From the NCBI GenBank assembly GCA_964570205.1, contig CAZMXI010000164.1, positions 1 to 11,071 on the forward strand: a stretch of 11,071 bases of DNA, given 5' to 3'. Numbering within the stretch: position 1 is the first letter of the stretch; each line of letters begins with the position of its first letter. The translations under genes and the position numbers were made by a program. The notes beneath the pieces were generated by a model. It made no database searches, was not told where the DNA came from, and worked only from the letters and a program-made list of their open reading frames with translations. Of this stretch, positions 1 through 7,070 are shown piece after piece. The DNA comes from CAZMXI01 sp964570205. GTDB taxonomy: Bacteria > Planctomycetota > Phycisphaerae > Tepidisphaerales > Tepidisphaeraceae.

Positions 1-27
1 TCGTACTGGCAGCAGCAGGCCGCCTGA
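1..27 (+). CDS. C-terminal end of an unidentified upstream gene (partial)
   Basis: In frame 1 the window opens with eight codons reading SYWQQQAA followed by a TGA stop at 25-27. This is too short to identify. Because atpD follows on the same strand it could be the end of another ATP-synthase subunit such as gamma, but nothing visible proves that. It could also be chance reading, since only eight codons are seen. The 149 bases to atpD are longer than is usual between tightly coupled F1 genes. Confidence 0.35.
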   Translation, partial: SYWQQQAA

Positions 28-33
28 GCGGCC
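18..33 (+). other. Small GC-rich hairpin overlapping the stop codon
   Basis: GGCCGC at 18-23 pairs perfectly with GCGGCC at 28-33 around a CTGA loop that contains most of the putative stop codon. No T-run follows, so it is not a standard intrinsic terminator. It may slow or attenuate read-through from the upstream gene, or be incidental in GC-rich DNA. Confidence 0.25.
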
Positions 34-81
34 CCACAAAGAACGGCCACACCCGTCGTGGACCCGTAGCGTCATCGCTCC

Positions 82-110
82 TTGTTCGCGGTATCGAAGG
101 CCATTACAAT
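82..110 (+). promoter_or_regulatory. Candidate sigma70-type promoter for atpD
   Basis: TTGTTC (82-87) lies 17 bases before TACAAT (105-110). The -10 element matches five of six consensus positions and the -35 three of six, with ideal spacing. Transcription would begin near 117, giving a leader of about 60 bases. This suggests atpD can be transcribed apart from any upstream ATP-synthase genes. It was found by eye only. Confidence 0.4.
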
Positions 111-176
111 CCGCGTCTCGCGCCGGCCGGGGGCGGGTGTGCTGGCGCTTGGGATAGAAACCAGAGAGGATAGCAC

Positions 177-1598
177 ATGCCAGCGATTGGTAAGATCACA
201 CAGGTGATCGGTTCGACGTTCGACGCGGAGTTCCCGGAGGAGCACCTTCCGGGAATCTACAATGCGATCACCATTGAAGCCCAATGCGACGGGCAGACGA
301 TGCGGCTGACTGGCGAAGTTCAGCAGCACCTGGGTGGGGGCCGGGTGCGGGCGGTGGCGCTGGGCTCGACGGATGGGCTACGTCGCGGCATGGAAGTGGC
401 GGATACGGGCGGGCCGGTGACGGTGCCGGTGGGCAAGGAAGTGCTGGGGCGGGTGTTTAACCTGTTGGGCGAGCCGGTGGACGATCGGGGGCCGGTGGCG
501 GCCACGCAGCGGCGGCCGATCCATCGCGAGCCGCCGGAATTCGTTGATCTGACGCCCAAGGCCGAGATATTCGAGACAGGCATCAAGGTGATCGACCTGC
601 TGACGCCGTTCATCCGCGGGGGCAAGGCGGGTCTGTTCGGTGGTGCGGGCCTGGGCAAGACGGTGGTCATTCAGGAACTGATCGCCCGCATCGCGCAGCA
701 GCACGGCGGTTATTCAGTGTTCGCCGGGGTGGGCGAGCGGACTCGCGAGGGCAACGACCTCTGGCGCGAGATGCAGGAAGCCGAGATCGGCAAGACCGGC
801 AAGCACGTCATCGACCAGACCGTCATGGTTTTCGGCCAGATGAATGAGCCGCCGGGGGCTCGACTTCGCGTCGCTCTCAGCGCCCTGACCATGGCGGAGT
901 ACTTCCGCGATGAAACCGGCGCTGACACGCTCCTGTTCATCGACAACATCTTCCGTTTCACGCAGGCAGGGTCGGAAGTGTCGGCGCTGCTCGGCCGCAT
1001 GCCGTCGGCCGTGGGCTACCAGCCGACCCTTGCGACGGAAATGGGTGAGCTTCAGGAGCGCATCACCTCGACCACCAAAGGTGCCATCACCAGCGTCCAG
1101 GCCGTGTACGTGCCGGCCGATGACCCGACTGACCCGGCCCCGGCGAATGCCTTCGCCCACCTTGACGCATTCATCTACCTGGAGCGTTCGATCGCCGCCA
1201 AGGGCATCTACCCGGCGATTGACCCTCTGGCCTCGTCCAGCCGCGCCTTGGACCCCCAGATTGTGGGCGAAGAGCACTACCGCATTGCCCGCACCGTCCA
1301 GGGCATGCTCCAACGCTACCGCGACCTTCAGGACATTATCGCGATCCTGGGTATCGACGAATTGAGCGAAGAAGACAAGCTGATTGTCAGCCGGGCCCGC
1401 AAGCTTGAGCGATTCTTCAGCCAGCCGTTTTTCGTTGCGCAACAGTTTACCGGCAAGCCGGGCAACTACACGAAGGTGCCGGACATGCTGCGGAGCTTCG
1501 ATGAGATCATCAGCGGCAAAGCCGACGATTTGCCGGAGCAGGCTTTCCTGTATGTCGGGACGATCGACGAAGTGAGAGAGAAAGCCAAGAACATGTAG
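177..1598 (+). CDS. atpD: F1 ATP synthase subunit beta (EC 7.1.2.2)
   Basis: This is the catalytic beta subunit of the F1 head, which makes or hydrolyses ATP at the cytoplasmic face of the membrane. The 473 residues match the usual family length. Seen in order: an N-terminal beta-barrel domain (about 1-80); the Walker A loop GGAGLGKT (155-162); GERTREGNDLW (186-196), whose Glu187 is the expected catalytic carboxylate; Walker B TLLFID (251-256); the ATPase alpha/beta signature PAIDPLASSS (346-355); and an intact DELSEED lever (394-400) that contacts gamma. The ATG at 177 is preceded by AGAGAGGA (163-170) at good ribosome-binding distance. Walker A carries Leu where Val is usual. The gene has a candidate promoter in front and a strong terminator behind, and no epsilon gene (atpC) follows. 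A V-type or flagellar ATPase is excluded by the DELSEED and overall match. Confidence 0.97.
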   Translation: MPAIGKITQVIGSTFDAEFPEEHLPGIYNAITIEAQCDGQTMRLTGEVQQHLGGGRVRAVALGSTDGLRRGMEVADTGGPVTVPVGKEVLGRVFNLLGEPVDDRGPVAATQRRPIHREPPEFVDLTPKAEIFETGIKVIDLLTPFIRGGKAGLFGGAGLGKTVVIQELIARIAQQHGGYSVFAGVGERTREGNDLWREMQEAEIGKTGKHVIDQTVMVFGQMNEPPGARLRVALSALTMAEYFRDETGADTLLFIDNIFRFTQAGSEVSALLGRMPSAVGYQPTLATEMGELQERITSTTKGAITSVQAVYVPADDPTDPAPANAFAHLDAFIYLERSIAAKGIYPAIDPLASSSRALDPQIVGEEHYRIARTVQGMLQRYRDLQDIIAILGIDELSEEDKLIVSRARKLERFFSQPFFVAQQFTGKPGNYTKVPDMLRSFDEIISGKADDLPEQAFLYVGTIDEVREKAKNM

Positions 1599-1636
1599 CG
1601 ACGAGATTCAGCGTGAAAGCGAGAGCCAATAGGCGA

Positions 1637-1669
1637 AAAAGAAGGCGACCCGAGTGGTCGCCTTCTTTT
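1637..1669 (+). terminator. Rho-independent terminator of atpD (probably bidirectional)
   Basis: AAAAGAAGGCGACC (1637-1650) and GGTCGCCTTCTTTT (1656-1669) form a perfect 14-bp stem with a CGAGT loop. The A-rich left flank and T-rich right flank give a terminal U-run on both strands. It starts 38 bases after the atpD stop. Confidence 0.88.
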
Positions 1670-1731
1670 GCATTGCTCCCTGCGTCAGGTAGAAGCGATA
1701 CGATGAACGGCAGGATGCCCGCGGTGGGGTG

Positions 1732-1764
1732 AAAAAAACCACGCCGCCATTTCTGGCGGCGTGG
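1732..1764 (-). terminator. Rho-independent terminator of the PEP-CTERM gene
   Basis: Read on the minus strand, an 11-bp perfect stem CCACGCCGCCA / TGGCGGCGTGG (1764-1754 with 1749-1739) closes a 4-base loop and is followed by seven T residues (1738-1732). It begins 54 bases after the stop codon of the minus-strand gene at 1819. Together with the atpD terminator it insulates two converging transcripts. Confidence 0.88.
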
Positions 1765-1818
1765 GTACAAAGCAACTGATAACCCAGGGGACCTACCCCC
1801 ACGATCGCATCCGCTGCG

Positions 1819-2595
1819 TTACTTGCGAACCCTGCGAGCCAAAGCGAGGCCGCCGAGAGCGAGCAGGCTAATCGTTGCCGGCTCAGGAATCGGGGTGGTG
1901 AAACCACCGGCCAGATTCGCAGTAAAGGCATCCAGGCTGCCCGACTCGCCGAGGGACGGAAGCACATCCGTCAAGCTCCACGAGAAGGAACCCTCAACCG
2001 GGCCGACCCAACCGGCGGCATCATAAATGGCGCCACTGGTGTATTCGACAGCGTTGCTCTGGATAGACGCAGTGCTGAAGTCCTTAACGCCGACGATGTA
2101 CAACTCGGCGATATCGCCCTTCAGCAGGCTAACCTGTGCACCGCCCTGGGTGGTGCTGAGCAGCTCGAAAGTTCCATTGGTGGCCCGCTGAGTCAGCCAC
2201 GTCACGCCAAAGTTGGTCTGAGCGTTGGCGTTCACCGGATCTCCGGTGAGGCCAGTCAGACGCAGCTCAACGTCGAAAAACGTCGTCGAGTTGCCATCGA
2301 GGCCGAAAGCGCTGCCGTTGATCCCGGAGATCTTGAACGGGGTGGTGATGGTGAAGCCGCCGGGCGTCTGAAGCGCCGGGCCGACCATGCCATCGCCATT
2401 GCTCAGGCTGCCGACATCGGTTAGCAACTGGCTGCCATCCCACTGGATTTCCGCCGGATTTGGCGTGGTGGCCTGGTCAACGCGGAAATCCACGATGTTC
2501 AGGGCACCGAAGCTCGACGAAGCGAGCCCGAGCACCAAACCGCCGGCGAGGGCAGCAAACTTCTTCCCATTCCGATTCAATGTTTCATGCGACAC
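1819..2595 (-). CDS. PEP-CTERM sorting domain-containing exported protein
   Basis: This is a 258-residue exported protein of unknown function. The N-terminus has basic residues (Asn8-Lys12) and a hydrophobic stretch (about 14-30) typical of a Sec signal peptide, with probable cleavage near SSFGA (27-31). The middle is rich in Gly, Thr, Asn and Ser with alternating hydrophobics, suggesting a beta-sandwich. The C-terminus is a classic PEP-CTERM tail: PEPAT (237-241), a hydrophobic helix (242-253) and the basic end RRVRK. In known systems this tail is recognised by an exosortase, which cleaves it during export of surface or biofilm matrix proteins; no exosortase lies in this window. The start is a GTG at 2593-2595 preceded by GGAGAGGGG at a fair distance. 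It has its own terminator and a candidate promoter, so it is probably monocistronic. The specific role is unknown. Confidence 0.9.
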   Translation of the reverse strand: MSHETLNRNGKKFAALAGGLVLGLASSSFGALNIVDFRVDQATTPNPAEIQWDGSQLLTDVGSLSNGDGMVGPALQTPGGFTITTPFKISGINGSAFGLDGNSTTFFDVELRLTGLTGDPVNANAQTNFGVTWLTQRATNGTFELLSTTQGGAQVSLLKGDIAELYIVGVKDFSTASIQSNAVEYTSGAIYDAAGWVGPVEGSFSWSLTDVLPSLGESGSLDAFTANLAGGFTTPIPEPATISLLALGGLALARRVRK

Positions 2596-2725
2596 GGTAG
2601 ACCCCTCTCCTAAAAAAACCTGGGTTCAACCACTCTCACTCTAGTTTCCATATCACAGACGAAATGCGTGCAACTATCCCTGCCACTCACATCGCCTTGG
2701 TGAAAACCACCTCGGCTCGTCCGCT

Positions 2726-2754
2726 AATATGCACCAATCAAGCCGTCCGGTCAA
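2726..2754 (-). promoter_or_regulatory. Candidate sigma70-type promoter of the PEP-CTERM gene
   Basis: On the minus strand TTGACC (2754-2749, five of six matches to the -35 consensus) is followed after exactly 17 bases by CATATT (2731-2726, four of six matches to the -10). Transcription would start near 2719 and leave a leader of about 124 bases before the GTG start. Confidence 0.45.
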
Positions 2755-2757
2755 AAA

Positions 2758-2798
2758 GAAAATGCATCGAGGCTAAAAAAACTCACTTCTGCATTTTC
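2758..2798. repeat. 9-bp inverted repeat upstream of the PEP-CTERM promoter
   Basis: GAAAATGCA (2758-2766) and TGCATTTTC (2790-2798) are perfect inverted copies 23 bases apart, lying just upstream of the candidate -35 element. They could be a dimeric regulator site. Alternatively, on the minus strand the second arm is followed by a further short T-run, so the structure could act as a weak terminator for purB, although the stem is AT-rich and the loop long. Confidence 0.4.
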
Positions 2799-2800
2799 GA

Positions 2801-2842
2801 GTCAGTCAGCGAAACGAGCCCAAAGCCGAACATGCGACTGAC
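2801..2842. repeat. 7-bp inverted repeat
   Basis: GTCAGTC (2801-2807) and GACTGAC (2836-2842) are perfect inverted copies with 28 bases between. It is short enough to be chance, but it sits in the same upstream region as the longer repeat. Confidence 0.2.
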
Positions 2843-2932
2843 CTATTCAAACGGACACCCTCAGTATGGCCCACAACACAAGCGAGGTCAAGATTAATTA
2901 CTTGCGTCGTCATCATATGTGGCTTGGCCATT

Positions 2933-4366
2933 CTATACCTTCAGTTCCGACGCTTGGCTTAGCAAATGCTCGTACTTACGACAAATAGAAGTGGCTATAT
3001 GTGACAGAAACCGCTTCGTCTGCTCAGGTGCCCGGCCAACAAACGCAGAAGGATTGAGAATCTGGGCAAGATCGATCTCGGCGAAGGCCGGATCGGCTCT
3101 GAGGCGTTCGAGCAGATCGTTCGGTCGGCCATATGCCTTGACCTGCTCGGCAGCGGCGAGGGAGTGGCGGCGGATGCGTTCGTGCAGTTCTTGCCGGTCT
3201 GCGCCGTGTCGGACGGCGGCCATGAGGATTTCTTCGGTGGCCATAAACGGCAGTTCGGCCATGACCGCCGCCGTGATGGTGTTGGGATAGACAACCAAGC
3301 CGCGGCAGACGTTGAGGACGATCAAGAGGCAGCCGTCGAGGGCCAGAAAGGCTTCGGCGATGGTGAGCCGCTTGTTGGACGAATCATCCAGAGTGCGCTC
3401 AAACCATTGTTCAGCAGCGGTTTGCAGTGCGGAAGTGGTCAGGCCGATGACGAACCTGGCCAAGCCAGTGGCCCGCTCGCATCGCATGGGGTTCCGCTTG
3501 TAGGCCATAGCGCTGGAGCCGACCTGTTCGGCCTCGAAGGGCTCTTCAATCTGTTTCATTCCAGCAAGCAAGCGTATGTCATTACATAATTTATGAACTG
3601 AAGCGGCTGCGGTGGCAAGGCTTGTGATAATGTGGGCATCGACGACACGGGGGTAAGTCTGGCCGGTGACGGGATAGGCATCGGTGAATCCGAACTGCCG
3701 GGTGACCATCTGGTCGAGCTGGTCGCACTTGGCATGGTCGCCATCAAACAGCGAAAGGAACGAAGCCTGGGTGCCTGTGGTGCCTTTGGCGCCGCGGAAT
3801 CGCAGGGAACTGACGCGGTGTTCCAGTTCCTCCAGGGCGAGAACGAAATCCTGGGCCCAGAGGGTTGCGCGTTTGCCGACGGTGGTCAATTGGGCTGGCT
3901 GGTAATGGGTGTAACCGAGTGTCGGGAGGTCTTTCCATTGGAGGGCGAACCGTGCGAGGGCATCGACGATGGCGGCCAGGCGTCCGCAGAGCAGTTGCAT
4001 GGCGTCGCGCATGATGATGAGGTCGGCGTTATCGACGACGTATTGGGAGGTAGCGCCGAGGTGGATGATGCCCTTGGCGGCTGGGGCGGCCTCTTCAAAC
4101 GTGTGAACATGGGCCATGACATCGTGGCGGAGGCGCTTTTCCCATTCGGCCGCCCGGTCGAAATCGATGTTGTCGAGGTTGGCCTGCATCTGGTCGAGGG
4201 CCTGTTCGCTGATGCGTGTGAGGCCGAGCTGCCGCTGGCAGCGGGCGAGTTCAAGCCAGAGGCGTCGCCAGAGCCCGAACTTATGCTGGGCGGAGAAGAG
4301 GCGGAGCATCTGTGGCGAGGCGTTGCGCGTGGCGAGGGGCGATTCATAACTGTCGTGTGGGCTCAT
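2933..4366 (-). CDS. purB: Adenylosuccinate lyase (EC 4.3.2.2)
   Basis: This cytoplasmic enzyme of the fumarase/aspartase superfamily catalyses two fumarate-releasing steps: SAICAR to AICAR in purine synthesis, and adenylosuccinate to AMP. The 477-residue product has RHDVMAHVHTF (80-90), GIIHLGATS (99-107), GYTHYQPAQ (151-159) with the conserved catalytic His154, and the lyase signature loop GSSAMAYKRNPMRCE (283-297) carrying the catalytic serine (Ser284 or Ser285). From memory it resembles animal adenylosuccinate lyase along its whole length, including RFRGAKGTTGTQASFL, QWFERTLDD and ELPFMATE. The ATG at 4366 is chosen because the family normally begins close to the SY.SPL motif; an in-frame TTG at 4399 would add eleven unlikely residues. 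No clear Shine-Dalgarno sequence precedes it. It is divergent from the GH57 gene. The signature loop has Ala287 where Pro is usual. Confidence 0.96.
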   Translation of the reverse strand: MSPHDSYESPLATRNASPQMLRLFSAQHKFGLWRRLWLELARCQRQLGLTRISEQALDQMQANLDNIDFDRAAEWEKRLRHDVMAHVHTFEEAAPAAKGIIHLGATSQYVVDNADLIIMRDAMQLLCGRLAAIVDALARFALQWKDLPTLGYTHYQPAQLTTVGKRATLWAQDFVLALEELEHRVSSLRFRGAKGTTGTQASFLSLFDGDHAKCDQLDQMVTRQFGFTDAYPVTGQTYPRVVDAHIITSLATAAASVHKLCNDIRLLAGMKQIEEPFEAEQVGSSAMAYKRNPMRCERATGLARFVIGLTTSALQTAAEQWFERTLDDSSNKRLTIAEAFLALDGCLLIVLNVCRGLVVYPNTITAAVMAELPFMATEEILMAAVRHGADRQELHERIRRHSLAAAEQVKAYGRPNDLLERLRADPAFAEIDLAQILNPSAFVGRAPEQTKRFLSHIATSICRKYEHLLSQASELKV

Positions 4367-4375
4367 AGATCGCCG

Positions 4376-4404
4376 ATTGTACCGAAGGCCGGGGCGCAAG
4401 GCGA
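4376..4404 (-). promoter_or_regulatory. Candidate purB promoter giving a nearly leaderless mRNA
   Basis: On the minus strand TACAAT (4381-4376, five of six matches) lies only nine bases before the purB ATG. The -35 region 17 bases further upstream, TCGCCT (4404-4399), is weak with three of six matches. If used, transcription would start within a few bases of the ATG, which would fit the missing ribosome-binding site. Confidence 0.35.
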
Positions 4405-4451
4405 CGCGGGTGGCCCGTCTGGGCGCGGTGGTTGAAAACGTTTCCTGACGA

Positions 4452-4479
4452 TGGACCGTTCCGGCTCAACGTGTAGAAT
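4452..4479 (+). promoter_or_regulatory. Candidate promoter of the GH57 gene
   Basis: TGGACC (4452-4457, four of six matches) and TAGAAT (4474-4479, five of six matches) are separated by 16 bases. Transcription would begin near 4486, leaving a leader of about 87 bases before the ATG at 4573. Found by eye only. Confidence 0.35.
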
Positions 4480-4572
4480 GGCGCGGCAGGTTTCGGGACA
4501 AGATGAGCGGGGCTGGCCTGGAGAAGAATCGCCGCGTGGAGGAAGAGAGCCAGCCTCGGGAACGGGAAAGCT

Positions 4573-5748
4573 ATGGCGTCGGTCTGTTTTTACTTCCAGG
4601 TCCATCAACCTCTGCGGCTTCGCCGGTACAGCGTTTTCGACACGGACCGGAGCTATTTTGATGAACATAAGAACGCGGAGATTGCGCGGAAGGTAGCGCA
4701 CAAGTGCTACCTGCCGGCCAACCGAATGTTCCTGGAGCTGATCCAGCAGTTCGATGGCCGATTGCGGATCGCGTTTTCGCTGACGGGCGTGGTGCTGGAG
4801 CAGTTCCAGAAGTACGTTCCGGAGGTCCTGGACACATTCCAGGCCCTGAACGAAACCGGCTGCGTGGAACTGCTGGATGAGACTTATTATCACTCGCTGG
4901 CGTTTCTGTATTCGCGCGAGGAGTTCCGGGAGCAGGTGGAAATGCACCGGGCCCTGATGAAGAAGCTGTTCAATCAGGAGCCGCGCGTCTTCCGCAACAC
5001 CGAGCTGGTGTACAACAACGATCTGGCGCATTTCGTGGCGCACATGGGTTATGACGGGATCCTGGGGGAGGGCGCCGACCACGTGCTGGCGCACCGCAGC
5101 CCCAATTTCGTCTATCGCCCGCCGCATTCGCCCAACCTGAAGCTGCTGCTGAAGAATTACCGGCTAAGCGATGACATCGCCTTCCGTTTTTCGAACCGTG
5201 CATGGCAGCAGTGGCCGCTAACGGCCGAGAAGTTCGGGCGTTGGATCAACCAGGTGAACGGCAATGGTTTCGTGTGCAACCTGTTCATGGACTATGAGAC
5301 GTTCGGCGAGCACCAGTGGGCAGACACGGGGATCTTCGATTTCATGAAGCACGTTCCGGGGGAGGTGTTGAAGCACCCGGACAACAATTTCATGACTCCC
5401 GGACAGATCCTGGACCGGTATGAGCCGGCGGGCGAGATTGACGTGCCGCACATGACTTCGTGGGCGGACACGGAGCGGGACTTGAGCGCATGGCTGGGCA
5501 ACGCGATGCAGAGCAACGCACTGCACGAGCTATACAAGCTGGAGGGGCCGGTCAAGGAGAAGGGGGACGAGGTGTTGCTGGATGACTGGCGAAAGCTCCA
5601 GAGCAGCGATCACTTCTATTACATGGCGACGAAGCACTACTCGGACGCCGATGTGCACAAGTACTTCAGTCCCTACGAAAGCCCGTACGATGCGTACATC
5701 AACTTCATGAACATTCTGGACAACGTGAGGGCGAGGGCGAGGAAGTAA
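4573..5748 (+). CDS. Glycoside hydrolase family 57 protein (alpha-amylase-like)
   Basis: GH57 enzymes hydrolyse or transfer alpha-1,4-glucan chains with retention of configuration. The 391-residue protein begins with the family hallmark HQP (11-13) in FYFQVHQP. FRNTEL (140-145) supplies the likely nucleophile Glu144, and FMDYETFGEH (238-247) the likely acid/base Asp240. PHMTSWADTERDLSAW (292-307) and the helical C-terminal part ending near SPYDAY (370-375) match the bacterial alpha-amylase-type branch as I recall it. There is no signal peptide, so it acts in the cytoplasm, presumably on glycogen or maltodextrins. The ATG at 4573 fits the family start; only a weak GGGAA lies upstream. It stands alone: divergent from purB, and tail to tail with the next gene 9 bases away. 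Exact specificity (alpha-amylase or 4-alpha-glucanotransferase) cannot be decided from sequence. Confidence 0.88.
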   Translation: MASVCFYFQVHQPLRLRRYSVFDTDRSYFDEHKNAEIARKVAHKCYLPANRMFLELIQQFDGRLRIAFSLTGVVLEQFQKYVPEVLDTFQALNETGCVELLDETYYHSLAFLYSREEFREQVEMHRALMKKLFNQEPRVFRNTELVYNNDLAHFVAHMGYDGILGEGADHVLAHRSPNFVYRPPHSPNLKLLLKNYRLSDDIAFRFSNRAWQQWPLTAEKFGRWINQVNGNGFVCNLFMDYETFGEHQWADTGIFDFMKHVPGEVLKHPDNNFMTPGQILDRYEPAGEIDVPHMTSWADTERDLSAWLGNAMQSNALHELYKLEGPVKEKGDEVLLDDWRKLQSSDHFYYMATKHYSDADVHKYFSPYESPYDAYINFMNILDNVRARARK

Positions 5749-5757
5749 GGGGCGGGA

Positions 5758-6942
5758 TCAGCGGATGTTTGGCGGGAGGGGGATGTTCCGCAGTTTCATC
5801 GCCCTGGCGAGGCGATTGAAGCCGGGCATGTCGCTCCAGACGCGAAAGCGTCGGCCGTCGCGGCGGAAGATGTCGATGCCGATGCGGTGGTAGCGGGCAA
5901 CGGTGCGGGAGGGGACGATGGCGCGCCAGGTGAAGAAGATCAGGATGAATCCCAGCACGACAAGCCAACGGGGAGAGCGCTGGTCAACCGGGCGGACGGA
6001 TTCGATCTGATCGAAGGGGATCGCCTCAGAGCGGGCCGGGGTGACCCAGAGCAGACCTTCCGGTTCGAGGACGATTTGCAGCGAGGCATAGAGCGAGGCG
6101 AACCAAAGGATGGTGAGGCCCGCGAGGCAGAACGGCCAGAAGATCAGGAAGAACCAGAAGCGATCCGCGCTGAACATCTCGGCGGAGGTGCAATCGTCGA
6201 TGGAAGGGACGATCAGAAAAGGCAGGGTGAAAAAGAGCCCGGCGAGGATCAGGCCCATGATATCCGGAAGGACCACGCCGCTGATTCGGCCGAATGCGAG
6301 CGCGTCCGGGATACGTTTCATTCGGGGCATGAGGACGTAGGCGGCGAGGCCCGCGAGGGCCACCCAGGGGGCCCAGCGGCGGCGGGGATAAACCAGTGTT
6401 GAATCGGCGCCGGACTGCGACGCTTCGCGCGGCGCAAGGAGAGTGGCGCCGAGGCACCGGATGCCGGATGGCGACTGGAGCAGCAGGTAGCGAAAGGGAT
6501 CGTGGTCGAACTGGCTGGCCAGGGCCTGTGCCGGCGGCAGCGATGCCGGGATGAAGTGATAATGTCTGGGCGGCAGGTTTGCCGGGCGCGAGGTTGACGG
6601 CGCATAGGTGGGGGCTGAAAGCCGGTCGAAGTATTGAGCCCAGTCGGGGGTGTCAACGGTGATGACGCGGTCTTTGGTCTTCTCGCGGACGAACTGTTCG
6701 AGGGGGATATCGCCTCGCTGGCGGCGGATGACCTCACGGGCGGCTTCCATGACGCCGAAACCGCGGCTGGGGGCGTGCCAGCGTTGGTGTTCTTCCACGA
6801 AGTCGATGGCCGACAGGCGGAGAATCCGCGTGGGTGCGTATGTGAACAGGACGACGGCCAGAAACAGGCCGCCCACGAGGAACAGTCGCCGGATGATCTC
6901 TCGTTGCATCTGTGTGGGTATATCGGGTCGGGGGGCGGTCAT
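5758..6942 (-). CDS. Multi-pass membrane protein of unknown function
   Basis: I do not recognise this 394-residue protein. Hydrophobic segments lie at about 20-36, 190-205, 218-245, 262-290 and 326-340, so it is an integral inner-membrane protein. The 150-residue stretch between the first two segments is polar and Pro-rich in part, and probably forms one external domain. The C-terminal part, EPEGLLWV...AIPFDQIESVRPV (293-318), then a membrane segment, then GIDIFRRDGRRFRV (355-368) and GFNRLARAMK (374-383), resembles the strand pattern of bacterial PH-like membrane domains; this is inference. The ATG at 6942 was chosen because it leaves a short basic N-terminus before the first segment; the longer frame starts with TTG at 7089 and would overlap the divergent gene. 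Neither start has a clear ribosome-binding site. The gene shares a 128-base intergenic region with the large secreted protein. Confidence 0.7.
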   Translation of the reverse strand: MTAPRPDIPTQMQREIIRRLFLVGGLFLAVVLFTYAPTRILRLSAIDFVEEHQRWHAPSRGFGVMEAAREVIRRQRGDIPLEQFVREKTKDRVITVDTPDWAQYFDRLSAPTYAPSTSRPANLPPRHYHFIPASLPPAQALASQFDHDPFRYLLLQSPSGIRCLGATLLAPREASQSGADSTLVYPRRRWAPWVALAGLAAYVLMPRMKRIPDALAFGRISGVVLPDIMGLILAGLFFTLPFLIVPSIDDCTSAEMFSADRFWFFLIFWPFCLAGLTILWFASLYASLQIVLEPEGLLWVTPARSEAIPFDQIESVRPVDQRSPRWLVVLGFILIFFTWRAIVPSRTVARYHRIGIDIFRRDGRRFRVWSDMPGFNRLARAMKLRNIPLPPNIR

Positions 6943-7070
6943 GATGGGGGATTGCCCGTGTTTTCTTACGTTGCACGAGATATTGACGATAAATGAGCAG
7001 GCGACCGCTGTTCTCCGCGTTTGCGGGGTTGCATCAGGTTGCTCCAGCCCACCGATTCTGAGGCAAAGTG

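Larger units (their letters stand above)
2596..2932. other. Non-coding stretch between purB and the PEP-CTERM gene
   Basis: This 337-base stretch is visibly less GC-rich than its neighbours. It holds the candidate PEP-CTERM promoter, that gene's leader of about 120 bases, and two inverted repeats. A possible 77-codon reading frame at 2664-2897 on the + strand has no ribosome-binding site, no recognisable motif and does not share the G-ending codon style of nearby + strand genes, so it is not called. No strong terminator for purB is visible here. Confidence 0.6.

Noticed and set aside
714..1442. A 242-codon minus-strand frame opposite atpD
   Set aside because: It is an antisense shadow of highly conserved atpD coding sequence and has no recognisable motif.
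2669..2685. Sigma54-like element on the minus strand (TGGCAG...GTTGCA) upstream of the PEP-CTERM gene
   Set aside because: PEP-CTERM genes can be RpoN-controlled, but GG and GC are 11 bases apart instead of the strict 10, and a better sigma70-type promoter lies close by.
2664..2897. Possible 77-residue small gene in the spacer upstream of the PEP-CTERM gene
   Set aside because: There is no ribosome-binding site, its codon style is unlike neighbouring genes, and the region overlaps promoter-like and inverted-repeat sequence.
3632..4435. A 267-codon + strand frame opposite purB
   Set aside because: The minus strand encodes unmistakable adenylosuccinate lyase motifs across the same bases; this frame is its shadow.
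4503..4573. Upstream ATG at 4503 as start of the GH57 gene
   Set aside because: It is out of frame with the GH57 reading frame by one base, and the family normally begins just before the FYFQVHQP motif, as the ATG at 4573 gives.
5887..6402. A 171-codon + strand frame opposite the membrane protein
   Set aside because: It is extremely rich in Glu, Asp, Gly and Arg, as expected antisense to hydrophobic codons; the minus-strand frame is longer and has coherent membrane segments.
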